From assembly GCA_964600435.1 (NCBI GenBank), contig CAZRJB010000013.1:1-21480 (forward strand): 21,480 bases of DNA, in the 5' to 3' direction. Origin of the DNA: HGM11367 sp964600435. Lineage in GTDB: Bacteria > Bacillota > Clostridia > Christensenellales > UBA1242. Under the pieces are notes generated by a model, which was not told the origin of the DNA, did not search any database, and saw only the letters and a program-made list of their open reading frames with translations. Below are positions 8,601 through 14,859 of the stretch, piece after piece (the first letter of the stretch is position 1; the number at the start of each line of letters is the position of its first letter). The position numbers and the translations under genes were made by a program.

Positions 8601-11600
8601 ATAACTCTATAGAAAAGTTTATCTGAATTGTTTTTAATGAAGAAATAATATTTGTTTGAATTGTCAGAATTTGTGCCGCTTGCTGGTGAATCGATGGAGC
8701 CAATAACAATTAAGTCTCCATAATTAACATTGTTTAATGTGTGATTTGTACCAACAGGCAACTCTGAACTTGTTTGAGTTTTGTAATATAACTGAATTGA
8801 AGATGATTCTCCAGCAGAAACATAATAGAAATTGGTTGCTTTTGTTGGAGTTGAAACTGCCAATTTTACCCTTACAACGTCTGCATTGCCTTTTGTTATT
8901 TGCAACGTGTTGTTGACAATTTTTGCATAATTATCAAAACTGTTTGTTGAAACTTGGCTCCAAATTCCACCTTGATTTATGTAGATTTTTACAATTGAAA
9001 CATCTAGCATGTTTTGACTAAACTCTGCATCAACAACTCCATTATTTTTTACAATAAATCTTGGAAGTTTTGTGCTAAACAATTCTAAACTTGCTGTGCT
9101 TGTTATGTTGTTAAAAGTTAGATATTCCATTTTATCGTTTTCAAACGGAATAATTTCTGAACCTAAATAAATTTTATCATATTCGTCAGAGCCATATATT
9201 TTTTCAGATATTTCTGCTCCGCTTGCAACTGTTTGGTTTGAGTTTGGATAATTAACATCTAGAGTTTGATTTTTTGCTAGTTTAACAATGATTGGAATTT
9301 TGCAATAAGAAGTTTGACTTGCTCTGCACAAAGACACCAACACTTTTAAATATGTGTCTTGACCAACGTGATTTGTTTTTAGTTGTAGCTCTGAGTTTTG
9401 ATTATTGAGTTCTGCATAATTTGTTGCCAAAGAGCCATCTGCAAGTTGAACAGAATAACCGCTATCCATGTTTATGTTGTTGATTTCGGTGCTTTTTCTT
9501 TTGAGAATGAATATATTTGATGTTGCAGAATTTGCTGCAAGAGTAAGAGTTAAGTTGTTGTCAACTGTAAAATAACTAATGCCCGCTTGAGAATAATAAC
9601 CAACCAAATTGTCACAACTAACAAAAAGTTTGTATATGTCTAAGTTTGAGTAAGAAAGAGTTTCATCTTCATTATCTACAAAATTAACAAATGGAAAATC
9701 TAGTTCGCTTATGATAATTTTATATGTTTCAGAAATACCATCTTTTGTTACTGTTGCAATGTAGCCAGTGTTAACAAACAAGTCAGTTGTTGATGATGTG
9801 ATTGTATATTTATTTGTACCATCATAAGTTGCAAAACTGCTTAAGAACGTGCCAATATCTTTGGTTTTATCTGAATAATAAGTGATTGCGACCGTTCCGT
9901 TGTTGGTTCCGCCATTTCCGCCGTCAGTGCCAGCACCTGTTGAGGCTGTTGCTGAAGGAGTGGAAGGTGTTGAAGAATCTGCAAGATTAAACATTTCCTC
10001 AAATATACCTTGTGAAATTTCTGAACCATTGGTTAAAACAATTGCTTTGTCACCATTATACAATGCAAAATTTTCCGTTTTTTGCAAGTTTTGTGGATCT
10101 ATTTTTAAAGTTATTGCCCCTTGGTTGTTTCCACTTCCACCTAAAATTGTGGAATAAGTAGCATTGTCAGTGCATTTTATTTTAAAACCGATTGTTATTG
10201 AATCTGTAAATGAGTTAAAGGTTAATGTTAGTTTTTGTTTGTCTTTGCCTGAATAGTCACTTGTTGAAGTTGTGATTGTTTTGTTACCGTTTGTATCAGT
10301 TGTTGTTGAGCCTGTGGTTGTTTTGTTTGAAGAAGTTATTGTGTAAGAAGAAATTTTTTTATTATCATTAAAATTATCAATAAATTCAAGTATTAACCCA
10401 CCCCATATGCTGTTAGAAATAGCATATGAAGAATCGTAATTATTTACCCTTCTAAAGAAAATATCATCAAACAAATTGATTGTTACTGAATTGCCGGAAA
10501 GTTCTTTTTGTGGAATGTTTTGATTGACATAAATGTTTGGCTCAACTTTAAGAATGGTGTTATATTTTACATCACCATAGGTTGGGTCAGATGAGTTTGA
10601 AATTGTTAAGGTTGAATCAGTTGGAGAATAGTCTGGGAAAGCAAATGTGAAAGAATTGTTTGTTATTGATGTATATCCACTCCCCAAAATGCCTTTATCA
10701 TCTTTATAATTCCAATAATCGTCAGAACTTGGAGTAAATGTTACAGTGTAAGTAACTCCCGCATAAACAGTGTATGTTCCGTTTTCTTCTGAAACTGTTT
10801 CTGTTTTTGGATTAATATTAGAATCTATAGTTGTATATTCTATTTTAAAGTCTGAAATTTTGATTGTTGCTTTTAAGGTTAATTTTACATTTTGTGTTAA
10901 ACCTAGCTCTTCATGCATAAACAATAAATTGATTACAACATCTTCACCCAAGTTTTTGCCGAGTGTTAGGGTTGTAACTATGCTTCCAGCTTCAAACATT
11001 GTTTGAGAATCTTGAATAGCATTAAACTTGTCTGCCGAATCAGCATCCTTAAGTTTGATTGTAAAGTTAAGTGGAATTTCATCATCAGTTGTTGTTGCAG
11101 ATGAATTATTTAATGTGTAGTTCATTTTTACAAGTTCGTTTAAACCAAAATTATTAACTGATATTGTGTTTCCTGTGAGTTCAACGCTTATATCTGAAAA
11201 TTTGTAAGGTGAATCTTTATCATAAGTATAAACTGAAGCTTGGTCTTTTGTTTTTTCATCATATTTTGTAACAGACGAAACATAACCAGGAGCATCAAAT
11301 TTGAACTTTATTTCTTGTTGTTTTTGATTGTTGTTTTCATCACCTAAGAACAGTGATATTGTAACATCTCCATTGCCAACAAAGTTGATTGTTTTGTTAT
11401 CTGAAATTGTTGCAACTGTGGTGTTGCTGCTTTGCAAGAACCATGCACCATCAGTCATTTCAACACCTAAAAAGTTTTTAACAGAAACCAACACTTGGTT
11501 GTTGTTGTCTGAATCCATTATTGTTATTGGCTTTTCTGAATTATTTTTTAAAACTGCAGTAAAAGTTTTTGTAAATGTTTCAGAAGCATAGGAAATTGAT

Positions 11601-14281
11601 ACTTTAATATGGTCAATATCAGCAAATTCAAATTCATCGGCATGTTCAAATGCAAAGCTTGCTGAACTTTCTACATTTTTAACAATTTTAACATTGTCTG
11701 AGTTTAATGTTATGTCTGTATTATTGCTATCTTTGATTGTTTCACCATTGCTATCTTTGATTGTTTTATTAGTTAAAGAAATTGGGAAAAGGAATGTTTT
11801 GTTATCAATTGTGTAAGCAAAATAGAATTTAACATCTGTATCTGTATTTCCAAACAAAGACAAACTTTTTGTTGAAATATTAAAAGTTTTGTTATGGTCA
11901 AAGGTTGCTGTTACATATGAAATGTTATCGGTTTTGTTTTTGTAGGCAACAACTGTTATGTTCCCTTCTTCAATTTCGTTTTGTACAGCTGTTAAGTTTG
12001 TTTCTGTCAATTCAATTTTTAAAACGTTTGATGTGTTTTGAGCAACATGCAATGCATTTTCCTTTATGCCGGCTTTGTTGTTTTCTGAAATTGACAATGT
12101 TCCCTCAATTTTTGAAATGTTTGAATATGGGAATATTACATTTAAGGCAAAAAGATTTTCAATTGAAGTTTCTTTAACCGCAGAAAATTTAACAAATTGA
12201 TATGTGCCATCTGCATTTTTGATTGCTGGACCTTCTGCCGATGTTTTTATTGTTGCAAAAATAACTTTTATTGAATATGTTGGTTGATTGGCATTTTTTA
12301 ATTTTAAAACATTTCCATCTAGTTCGAACAAGTTTTTTTGAATGCCGTTGATATAATAGGTTTTTCCGTCTTTTGTTTCAAAAAAGTTTGAAATAGGATT
12401 AGAAGTATCCATATTATCGGAATATAAGAAAAACTTATAGTCTTGAAATTTGTTAGTTTCTGGAATGTTTATAAGTGTTGACAAATCAATTTCTTTATAA
12501 TATGTATAGTCGGTTGTGCTATCGTCTGAAGAATCCATGTTTACAATGCCTTTAAGGTCTATCACGCCCAAAGACAAGTCTTGATTAGACTTCCAAGCAA
12601 CCAAACTTTCGTTTTCGGCTGCATCTCGCAAGTTGAATGTTATGGTTGGTTCGTATTCTATTACAGAACCATTATCATTTGAACCTTTTTTAAAATAAGC
12701 AAAAATTGGTGTTGTGTTGCTTGAATCATAAACATCTGAATAAACTTGCCAATATGCGCTATTGATTGAGCCAGATGCAAAAATTGGCAAATAATATGTT
12801 TTGTTGTTATGAGTTATTTGGGTATAGTTGGCTTCATCCAAAAACTTTATGTTGGCTTCTTCTCCGTTTGATTTTTCAAATCTAATTCCTAAAAATTCAA
12901 TTTTGTTTTGCAAGTTTACCATGCTGGCATTTGAATTTGACAAAGAAATGTTTAAAAAAGATTCCAGTTCAGAATTTGTTCCATTTTGGCAAGCATAAAT
13001 TGTGTGAACTTTGTTTGTGTAAAAATTTGAAATGTTGCCGCTTGTTTCTATTGTGTCAACATCAACATCAGTTAATGTTAAACTTGCACTGCACTTATCA
13101 ACTTTTTTGTTTGCCATTAAATTGCCTTGTTTGTTGTACAAGTTTTCGAGAACGGTTAAAAGGTTTTCGCCCGTTGTGGCAGTTTCTATTTTTGTTGCAG
13201 ACTCAATTTCTGAATTGTAGAACGTGTAAGAATATAAATTTGATTCAACGCTTTCTGAATTTAAAAATTTTGCACTGTCTGATGTTACTTGAAGTTTGTA
13301 TAGGTTTGTGCCATCAACTTGTTCTAAATTGTCAAAATTAAAATAGTTTGTGCTTTCTTGAAACGTGTAGTATTTAAAATTGTCTTTAAACTGAGTGTTT
13401 AAGTTTTTTAAATATTCTGAAAATTGAACAAGATTATTGTTGGAACTTTGAGTGATTGATGTGTTGATTATCTGTGAATATGTTAACATGATTTCGTTAA
13501 TGTTAACATTGTTGCTGCTTAGCAATGTGTTTAGTTGGTTGATTTGTGAATTGTAGTTTAAGCCAAGTTCTTGAATTTTTGCTTGAATTTGTTGTTGATA
13601 TTCCACAAACATGTTGCTTGATGACATTTGTGAATATTTGTAAGCGCTGCGAGTTGGAGTGTATTTTAAGCCAAAATATACTGTGTCGCCCGCATTGAAT
13701 GTTGAATCTGATAAAGTTTTTGCATAATTAGAATTTTCTACATATTTAAACTCGTTAAAAAAGTTTAAAGAGTTTTGAGTGCTATTTTTATAATTGTTTA
13801 AAACAACAAGGTCGGTTTTGTAAACTGGAACGTCTACACATATTGTTGCCTCGTCAAATGGGTGCAAACTGCTGTTTGATGTTGCAATAATTTTTGAAAT
13901 GCCACCAGCAATCCAATCTAAGCCATTTGTTTCGTCATCTTTTTTTGTGTAAAGTTGCACCTCAAAAGGGACATTTAGTTCTGCTTGATTTGGGATGATT
14001 ACAACGCCATCAGTAATTTTGTTGGCACCAAATGGACTATAAGATATGCCTTTTGCAAAAGACAATGTTACCTTGGTTTCGGTAACATTTTCGGTTGGGG
14101 TTGTTAGTGTTATGTAAAAATTGTTTACCACACGATATTCTTCCAGTTCAAAAGATATGCTATCTGGATTGATTGCTTGTGGGTTGAAATCCCCTTTTAA
14201 AAATTTAACTCCAAAAACTCCACCTACAACTGCAACCAAAGATGCCAAGCAAATTCCAAAAATTGCAAAAAAACGTTTCAT
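2645..14281 (-). CDS. Giant exported Ser/Thr/Asn-rich, beta-rich surface protein (3878 aa)
   Basis: I recognise no specific named family. The N-terminus is MKR followed by a hydrophobic segment (about residues 4-26). It could be an uncleaved anchor or a signal peptide cut near VFG-VK. The lone Cys in this segment is not in a lipobox. The rest, roughly 420 kDa, is beta-strand-like, rich in Ser, Thr and Asn, with few Cys and no other TM segment. Residues about 947-975 (SSNTTVATISDN, then NFVGNGDVTISL) resemble bacterial Ig-like group 2 domains, so a long chain of Ig-like modules is the likeliest architecture (inference). Flexible Gly/Thr/Pro/Ser-rich linkers lie near residues 1432-1463, 1990-2025 and 3557-3595. 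A 41-residue-period internal duplication falls near residues 3053-3114. The C-terminus shows no LPXTG, SLH or other anchor. The start is supported by AGGAG (14291-14295) nine bases upstream; the stop is TAG. It is a single gene with its own promoter and terminator. An adhesin or surface-scaffold role is plausible but unproven. Confidence 0.88.
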   Translation of the reverse strand: MKRFFAIFGICLASLVAVVGGVFGVKFLKGDFNPQAINPDSISFELEEYRVVNNFYITLTTPTENVTETKVTLSFAKGISYSPFGANKITDGVVIIPNQAELNVPFEVQLYTKKDDETNGLDWIAGGISKIIATSNSSLHPFDEATICVDVPVYKTDLVVLNNYKNSTQNSLNFFNEFKYVENSNYAKTLSDSTFNAGDTVYFGLKYTPTRSAYKYSQMSSSNMFVEYQQQIQAKIQELGLNYNSQINQLNTLLSSNNVNINEIMLTYSQIINTSITQSSNNNLVQFSEYLKNLNTQFKDNFKYYTFQESTNYFNFDNLEQVDGTNLYKLQVTSDSAKFLNSESVESNLYSYTFYNSEIESATKIETATTGENLLTVLENLYNKQGNLMANKKVDKCSASLTLTDVDVDTIETSGNISNFYTNKVHTIYACQNGTNSELESFLNISLSNSNASMVNLQNKIEFLGIRFEKSNGEEANIKFLDEANYTQITHNNKTYYLPIFASGSINSAYWQVYSDVYDSSNTTPIFAYFKKGSNDNGSVIEYEPTITFNLRDAAENESLVAWKSNQDLSLGVIDLKGIVNMDSSDDSTTDYTYYKEIDLSTLINIPETNKFQDYKFFLYSDNMDTSNPISNFFETKDGKTYYINGIQKNLFELDGNVLKLKNANQPTYSIKVIFATIKTSAEGPAIKNADGTYQFVKFSAVKETSIENLFALNVIFPYSNISKIEGTLSISENNKAGIKENALHVAQNTSNVLKIELTETNLTAVQNEIEEGNITVVAYKNKTDNISYVTATFDHNKTFNISTKSLSLFGNTDTDVKFYFAYTIDNKTFLFPISLTNKTIKDSNGETIKDSNNTDITLNSDNVKIVKNVESSASFAFEHADEFEFADIDHIKVSISYASETFTKTFTAVLKNNSEKPITIMDSDNNNQVLVSVKNFLGVEMTDGAWFLQSSNTTVATISDNKTINFVGNGDVTISLFLGDENNNQKQQEIKFKFDAPGYVSSVTKYDEKTKDQASVYTYDKDSPYKFSDISVELTGNTISVNNFGLNELVKMNYTLNNSSATTTDDEIPLNFTIKLKDADSADKFNAIQDSQTMFEAGSIVTTLTLGKNLGEDVVINLLFMHEELGLTQNVKLTLKATIKISDFKIEYTTIDSNINPKTETVSEENGTYTVYAGVTYTVTFTPSSDDYWNYKDDKGILGSGYTSITNNSFTFAFPDYSPTDSTLTISNSSDPTYGDVKYNTILKVEPNIYVNQNIPQKELSGNSVTINLFDDIFFRRVNNYDSSYAISNSIWGGLILEFIDNFNDNKKISSYTITSSNKTTTGSTTTDTNGNKTITTSTSDYSGKDKQKLTLTFNSFTDSITIGFKIKCTDNATYSTILGGSGNNQGAITLKIDPQNLQKTENFALYNGDKAIVLTNGSEISQGIFEEMFNLADSSTPSTPSATASTGAGTDGGNGGTNNGTVAITYYSDKTKDIGTFLSSFATYDGTNKYTITSSTTDLFVNTGYIATVTKDGISETYKIIISELDFPFVNFVDNEDETLSYSNLDIYKLFVSCDNLVGYYSQAGISYFTVDNNLTLTLAANSATSNIFILKRKSTEINNINMDSGYSVQLADGSLATNYAELNNQNSELQLKTNHVGQDTYLKVLVSLCRASQTSYCKIPIIVKLAKNQTLDVNYPNSNQTVASGAEISEKIYGSDEYDKIYLGSEIIPFENDKMEYLTFNNITSTASLELFSTKLPRFIVKNNGVVDAEFSQNMLDVSIVKIYINQGGIWSQVSTNSFDNYAKIVNNTLQITKGNADVVRVKLAVSTPTKATNFYYVSAGESSSIQLYYKTQTSSELPVGTNHTLNNVNYGDLIVIGSIDSPASGTNSDNSNKYYFFIKNNSDKLFYRVIDKDGNVFVVKTTTGQTPTSILECITTTGITCPVDLASGTSNQLEISLQPNGTTFTIEVFTQYGVLSTITVIVNPAFDFELKSSDIFAGTEYAIKFEPNSTTQAGGGLTQATSSGKGQGGAGTTPTQPDTDTLITITPTISDNTTLNGYEIDSISIDKITDSNGTEITVGDICTIDGTTTNILFNHQMQEIKCTLTLIVKFNDTISYTIITDEIKIKPRIVSTSTQITPATISTTETNGTIEITKDQITGLFKDEIATDKTFAPENFTQNNNQIKIWGYYDNKPYVGYNITNNCFKFDVGVLTTETVKDFIFVVEKSPDSSITQPNESNIIAKAYAKVTIAPEYQVTINYPYSSESTKNLETCEFVISGTTINFNEQTFNGKNRIEVKQYNPDTREYGDFTNWSLKVGTIESTNQKSHTFNEVGDYKVEIIINNKTYNTYSVRVQTANPYQLETDGITTYVGYGDDSILNNVYLIVTLPTGLQNFSSPSNSTEEQKGDPKATKIEKIHYGELVSDPNTQKPTLNCPEAEGKNYIEIKKYYYSGQNIRAVVNINTYSIITKNGYKLYILDGETYKECEYNVEFSENNNGLQYSLTYNGKQVDYEFYSKIIGAKGLINAKNLVTNSSNPIEPNSDKINGCYGYAITNQTTSQNMNVSKINYLFDFKFEPQTNNEQTSVDSDGTITITLNANEFAEGVSFVEKFGLKDSLNQYQNFGINSLPAGTTISLTSDQVGAYSSLLYDPLMIDNIKYDFALKALGAKNDGTIVNLTFTYTCNGISKTVEETLKVKVISDVVETLRNSDGTDTANSAQNPLKITYAADKQITLASPTITNYIYTKGRYSTITTNTVVYWQEPTASGDTTYFSVYKNGDTNELIVKLIKNADFGNKKLTLTFTDSYGYTFNYYIELIATVNITATEISTGTFYEGDSIYVYNKNINNHSTANKGIAVTLLQADGTVDTSAEIYIAEVKFKYAGTIYDCSDDRNPVAEIDSNTNTNTSMNIKFLNEDLWGGTSQYTGTLIITIKGSTANDAETYTFSKELIITKRYASSFKAQNVYFRDTVPADLSHYISVHDNKIGQYLGEPELKQDAQVYANVDLSDINVTVDSESENLKNILDDKITKINQSSSETEITGIFNDLKKYGIAPYNGSTSKTIINLKNSSGTTIATIVTENGTTTYYSGSDTSGEALVATTSNNTTTLTKVGSTIAIIVSNNGTTTYYEGSSANNDNKLTEFKQYSITDFGVYYQVKAIRNTDEQTKTSIPFVAQIDYDSTNKATIAAELVFSQANWDDLINSTSSYKFEFYLYNITNQTAATKFASTNLTQEEEGSQTKATIGSLYGLELYAHQQTNVLIKVDGEEDPRTIEHNGVGLMPLTDSAYQGKNISLFTGKHGKDSDGNDILYVNGLSDATAKTAKNISSIVASGSSSYTPSLINASSLSEETKDGVTYKYASAAITDILIKYTVYNESDNQYKYAKTTISGGLRVTTKFTGIDTLKAYKGGTIYYHYDSSTALESDIILDDWAKDFKLVAGYGVSEIMSTGENKSFAVNVAKFDNNNIKTEQNGKIIFKPGNVKNLANSSSKSTSSTGLFTISQNGTIKLKSGFNIKEQYIAIEVYCLYGADTGTSYKQSKIGEIYVAFVEEEEVTPDIDDNEPTKLNIDVSSIITKLLPSTSAQSAEGVQPTALATQEASTDAGQPTDTTEPTLTKANFKLNGLAVESYENNSITIDNSNSNLEMGEVYNLTITYNNKTYISYIRLGSKIKSANTSKIEDLENDVVPIYVNFDGSSAIILKADLDSTESSTIFNNIQIVKYGLDEISTDNTKTIYFESDTGTTAGNIIITDKNKNLSNSTYDYIYINHYKIKIKVVKVNEIKFTSSTVTTTDPSIDNPVSTLSYSFSSDLKDVYTIDGKNYSIFISGDKMEIVKTPDTQENPTGNIDLKQINNSSTTYEIIYNNGKYEHSFGTNKPNDAWYSITYNGATTYLYIKN
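4941..5123 (-). repeat. Internal tandem duplication in the giant gene
   Basis: Segments 4941-5000 and 5064-5123 are offset by 123 bp (41 codons) and match at about 49 of 60 bases by my count. They encode similar strands around TIATIVTENGTTTYYSGS and TIAIIVSNNGTTTYYEGS. This suggests a small repeated module duplicated in frame. Confidence 0.65.
11723..11766 (-). repeat. 24-bp (8-codon) tandem repeat in the giant gene
   Basis: A 20-base stretch at 11723-11742 recurs exactly at 11747-11766. The period is 24 bp, encoding TIKDSNGE then TIKDSNNT. It stays in frame and looks like recent slippage. Confidence 0.7.
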
Positions 14282-14435
14282 AATTGTTTTCTCCTAAAAT
14301 AAATTCACAAATGCAAAAAAAACACACCTGCACTCAAATTAAGATAATTAATTGTTTTGTTTTTGCTAATATTTTTCAAAAAAAATTATTTTAAAACAAA
14401 AAAAATTAACTTCTTCTTTTATCTATTACGTTTTC

Positions 14436-14465
14436 AGTATACATTTATTGTTCACAAAAAGTCAA
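14436..14465 (-). promoter_or_regulatory. Sigma-A promoter for the giant gene
   Basis: TTGACT (14460-14465), an 18-base spacer and TATACT (14436-14441) on the minus strand. The start site is expected near 14429, leaving a leader of about 148 nt that is A/T-rich without an obvious riboswitch-like fold. Confidence 0.65.
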
Positions 14466-14552
14466 TTAAATATTAATTGATATAAATTTATTTTTAAATA
14501 TATTTTATTTTTTCTTTTTCATTTTTATCCCCTTTAAAAAAATTGTTAGTTT

Positions 14553-14579
14553 ATTCTACCCCACCCGCACTTTTGTCAA
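14553..14579 (-). promoter_or_regulatory. Possible distal promoter or regulator site (TTGACAAAAGTG)
   Basis: The minus strand has TTGACA (14574-14579) and TAGAAT (14553-14558), separated by only 15 bases. An alternative -10, AATAAA, would give an 18-base spacer. The -35 and next bases, TTGACAAAAGTG, match the promoter of the two-TM gene at 661-672, and similarity continues into the GT-rich spacer. It could be a second promoter or a shared binding site. Confidence 0.4.
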
Positions 14580-14757
14580 CTAAAAAAACGTAATTTAAAA
14601 AATTTTGCCAATTTTTATTTTGCCTGAAATGGTAAAAAAAATGGTTGAATTTTTTTTGATATGTGATAATGCGTTTATGGTGATTTTTTTTCATTTTGTT
14701 GGTGTGGATACTAAACATATTAGCGAAAAAATCACTTTTTTTATAACATCTTTTCTT

Positions 14758-14781
14758 GTCGCTATTGAAAATTCAATCGAC
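14758..14781 (+). promoter_or_regulatory. Interrupted dyad upstream of the 1048-aa gene promoter
   Basis: The left arm is GTCG, two unpaired bases, then ATTGAA. The right arm is TTCAAT followed by CGAC. The loop is two bases. It ends 17 bases before the -35 box at 14799, a position suited to an activator or other operator. No regulator is known. Confidence 0.35.
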
Positions 14782-14798
14782 TAATTTTCCTTTTGCTA

Positions 14799-14827
14799 TT
14801 GACTTTGTTTGCTTGTTAGTGTATAAT
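14799..14827 (+). promoter_or_regulatory. Strong sigma-A promoter for the 1048-aa gene
   Basis: TTGACT (14799-14804), a 17-base spacer and a perfect TATAAT (14822-14827). The start site is expected near 14834, giving a short leader of about 26 nt that contains the ribosome site GGAGG (14847-14851), eight bases before the ATG. Confidence 0.85.
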
Positions 14828-14859
14828 TAGCGTAAGAAAAGATATTGGAGGGTTATACA

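Larger units (their letters stand above)
14282..14859. other. Divergent intergenic control region between the two large genes
   Basis: This 578-bp AT-rich region has no coding sequence or recognisable structured RNA. It holds a minus-strand promoter for the giant gene (14436-14465), a second minus-strand -35-like element at 14568-14579, and the plus-strand promoter of the 1048-aa gene (14799-14827). It also holds a dyad at 14758-14781 and a distant inverted repeat, GTGATTTTTT at 14680-14689 with AAAAAATCAC at 14726-14735. The order of elements resembles the other divergent region at 612-968. Confidence 0.6.

Noticed and set aside
9882..10157. Plus-strand open frames antisense to the giant gene (also at 6210-6473, 8256-8459, 11328-11591, 12931-13341)
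   Set aside because: No ribosome sites or promoters, and the proteins look like reverse-frame readings of Ser/Thr/Asn-rich coding DNA. The minus-strand frame is continuous and has its own signals.
14227..14281. Lipoprotein signal for the giant protein because of a Cys near residue 10
   Set aside because: The residues before the Cys (FGI) do not fit the lipobox, and the Cys lies in the middle of the hydrophobic stretch.
14680..14735. Inverted repeat GTGATTTTTT ... AAAAAATCAC as a terminator or structured RNA
   Set aside because: The arms are mostly A-T pairs with a 36-base loop, and no gene ends nearby. It is listed only as part of the control region.
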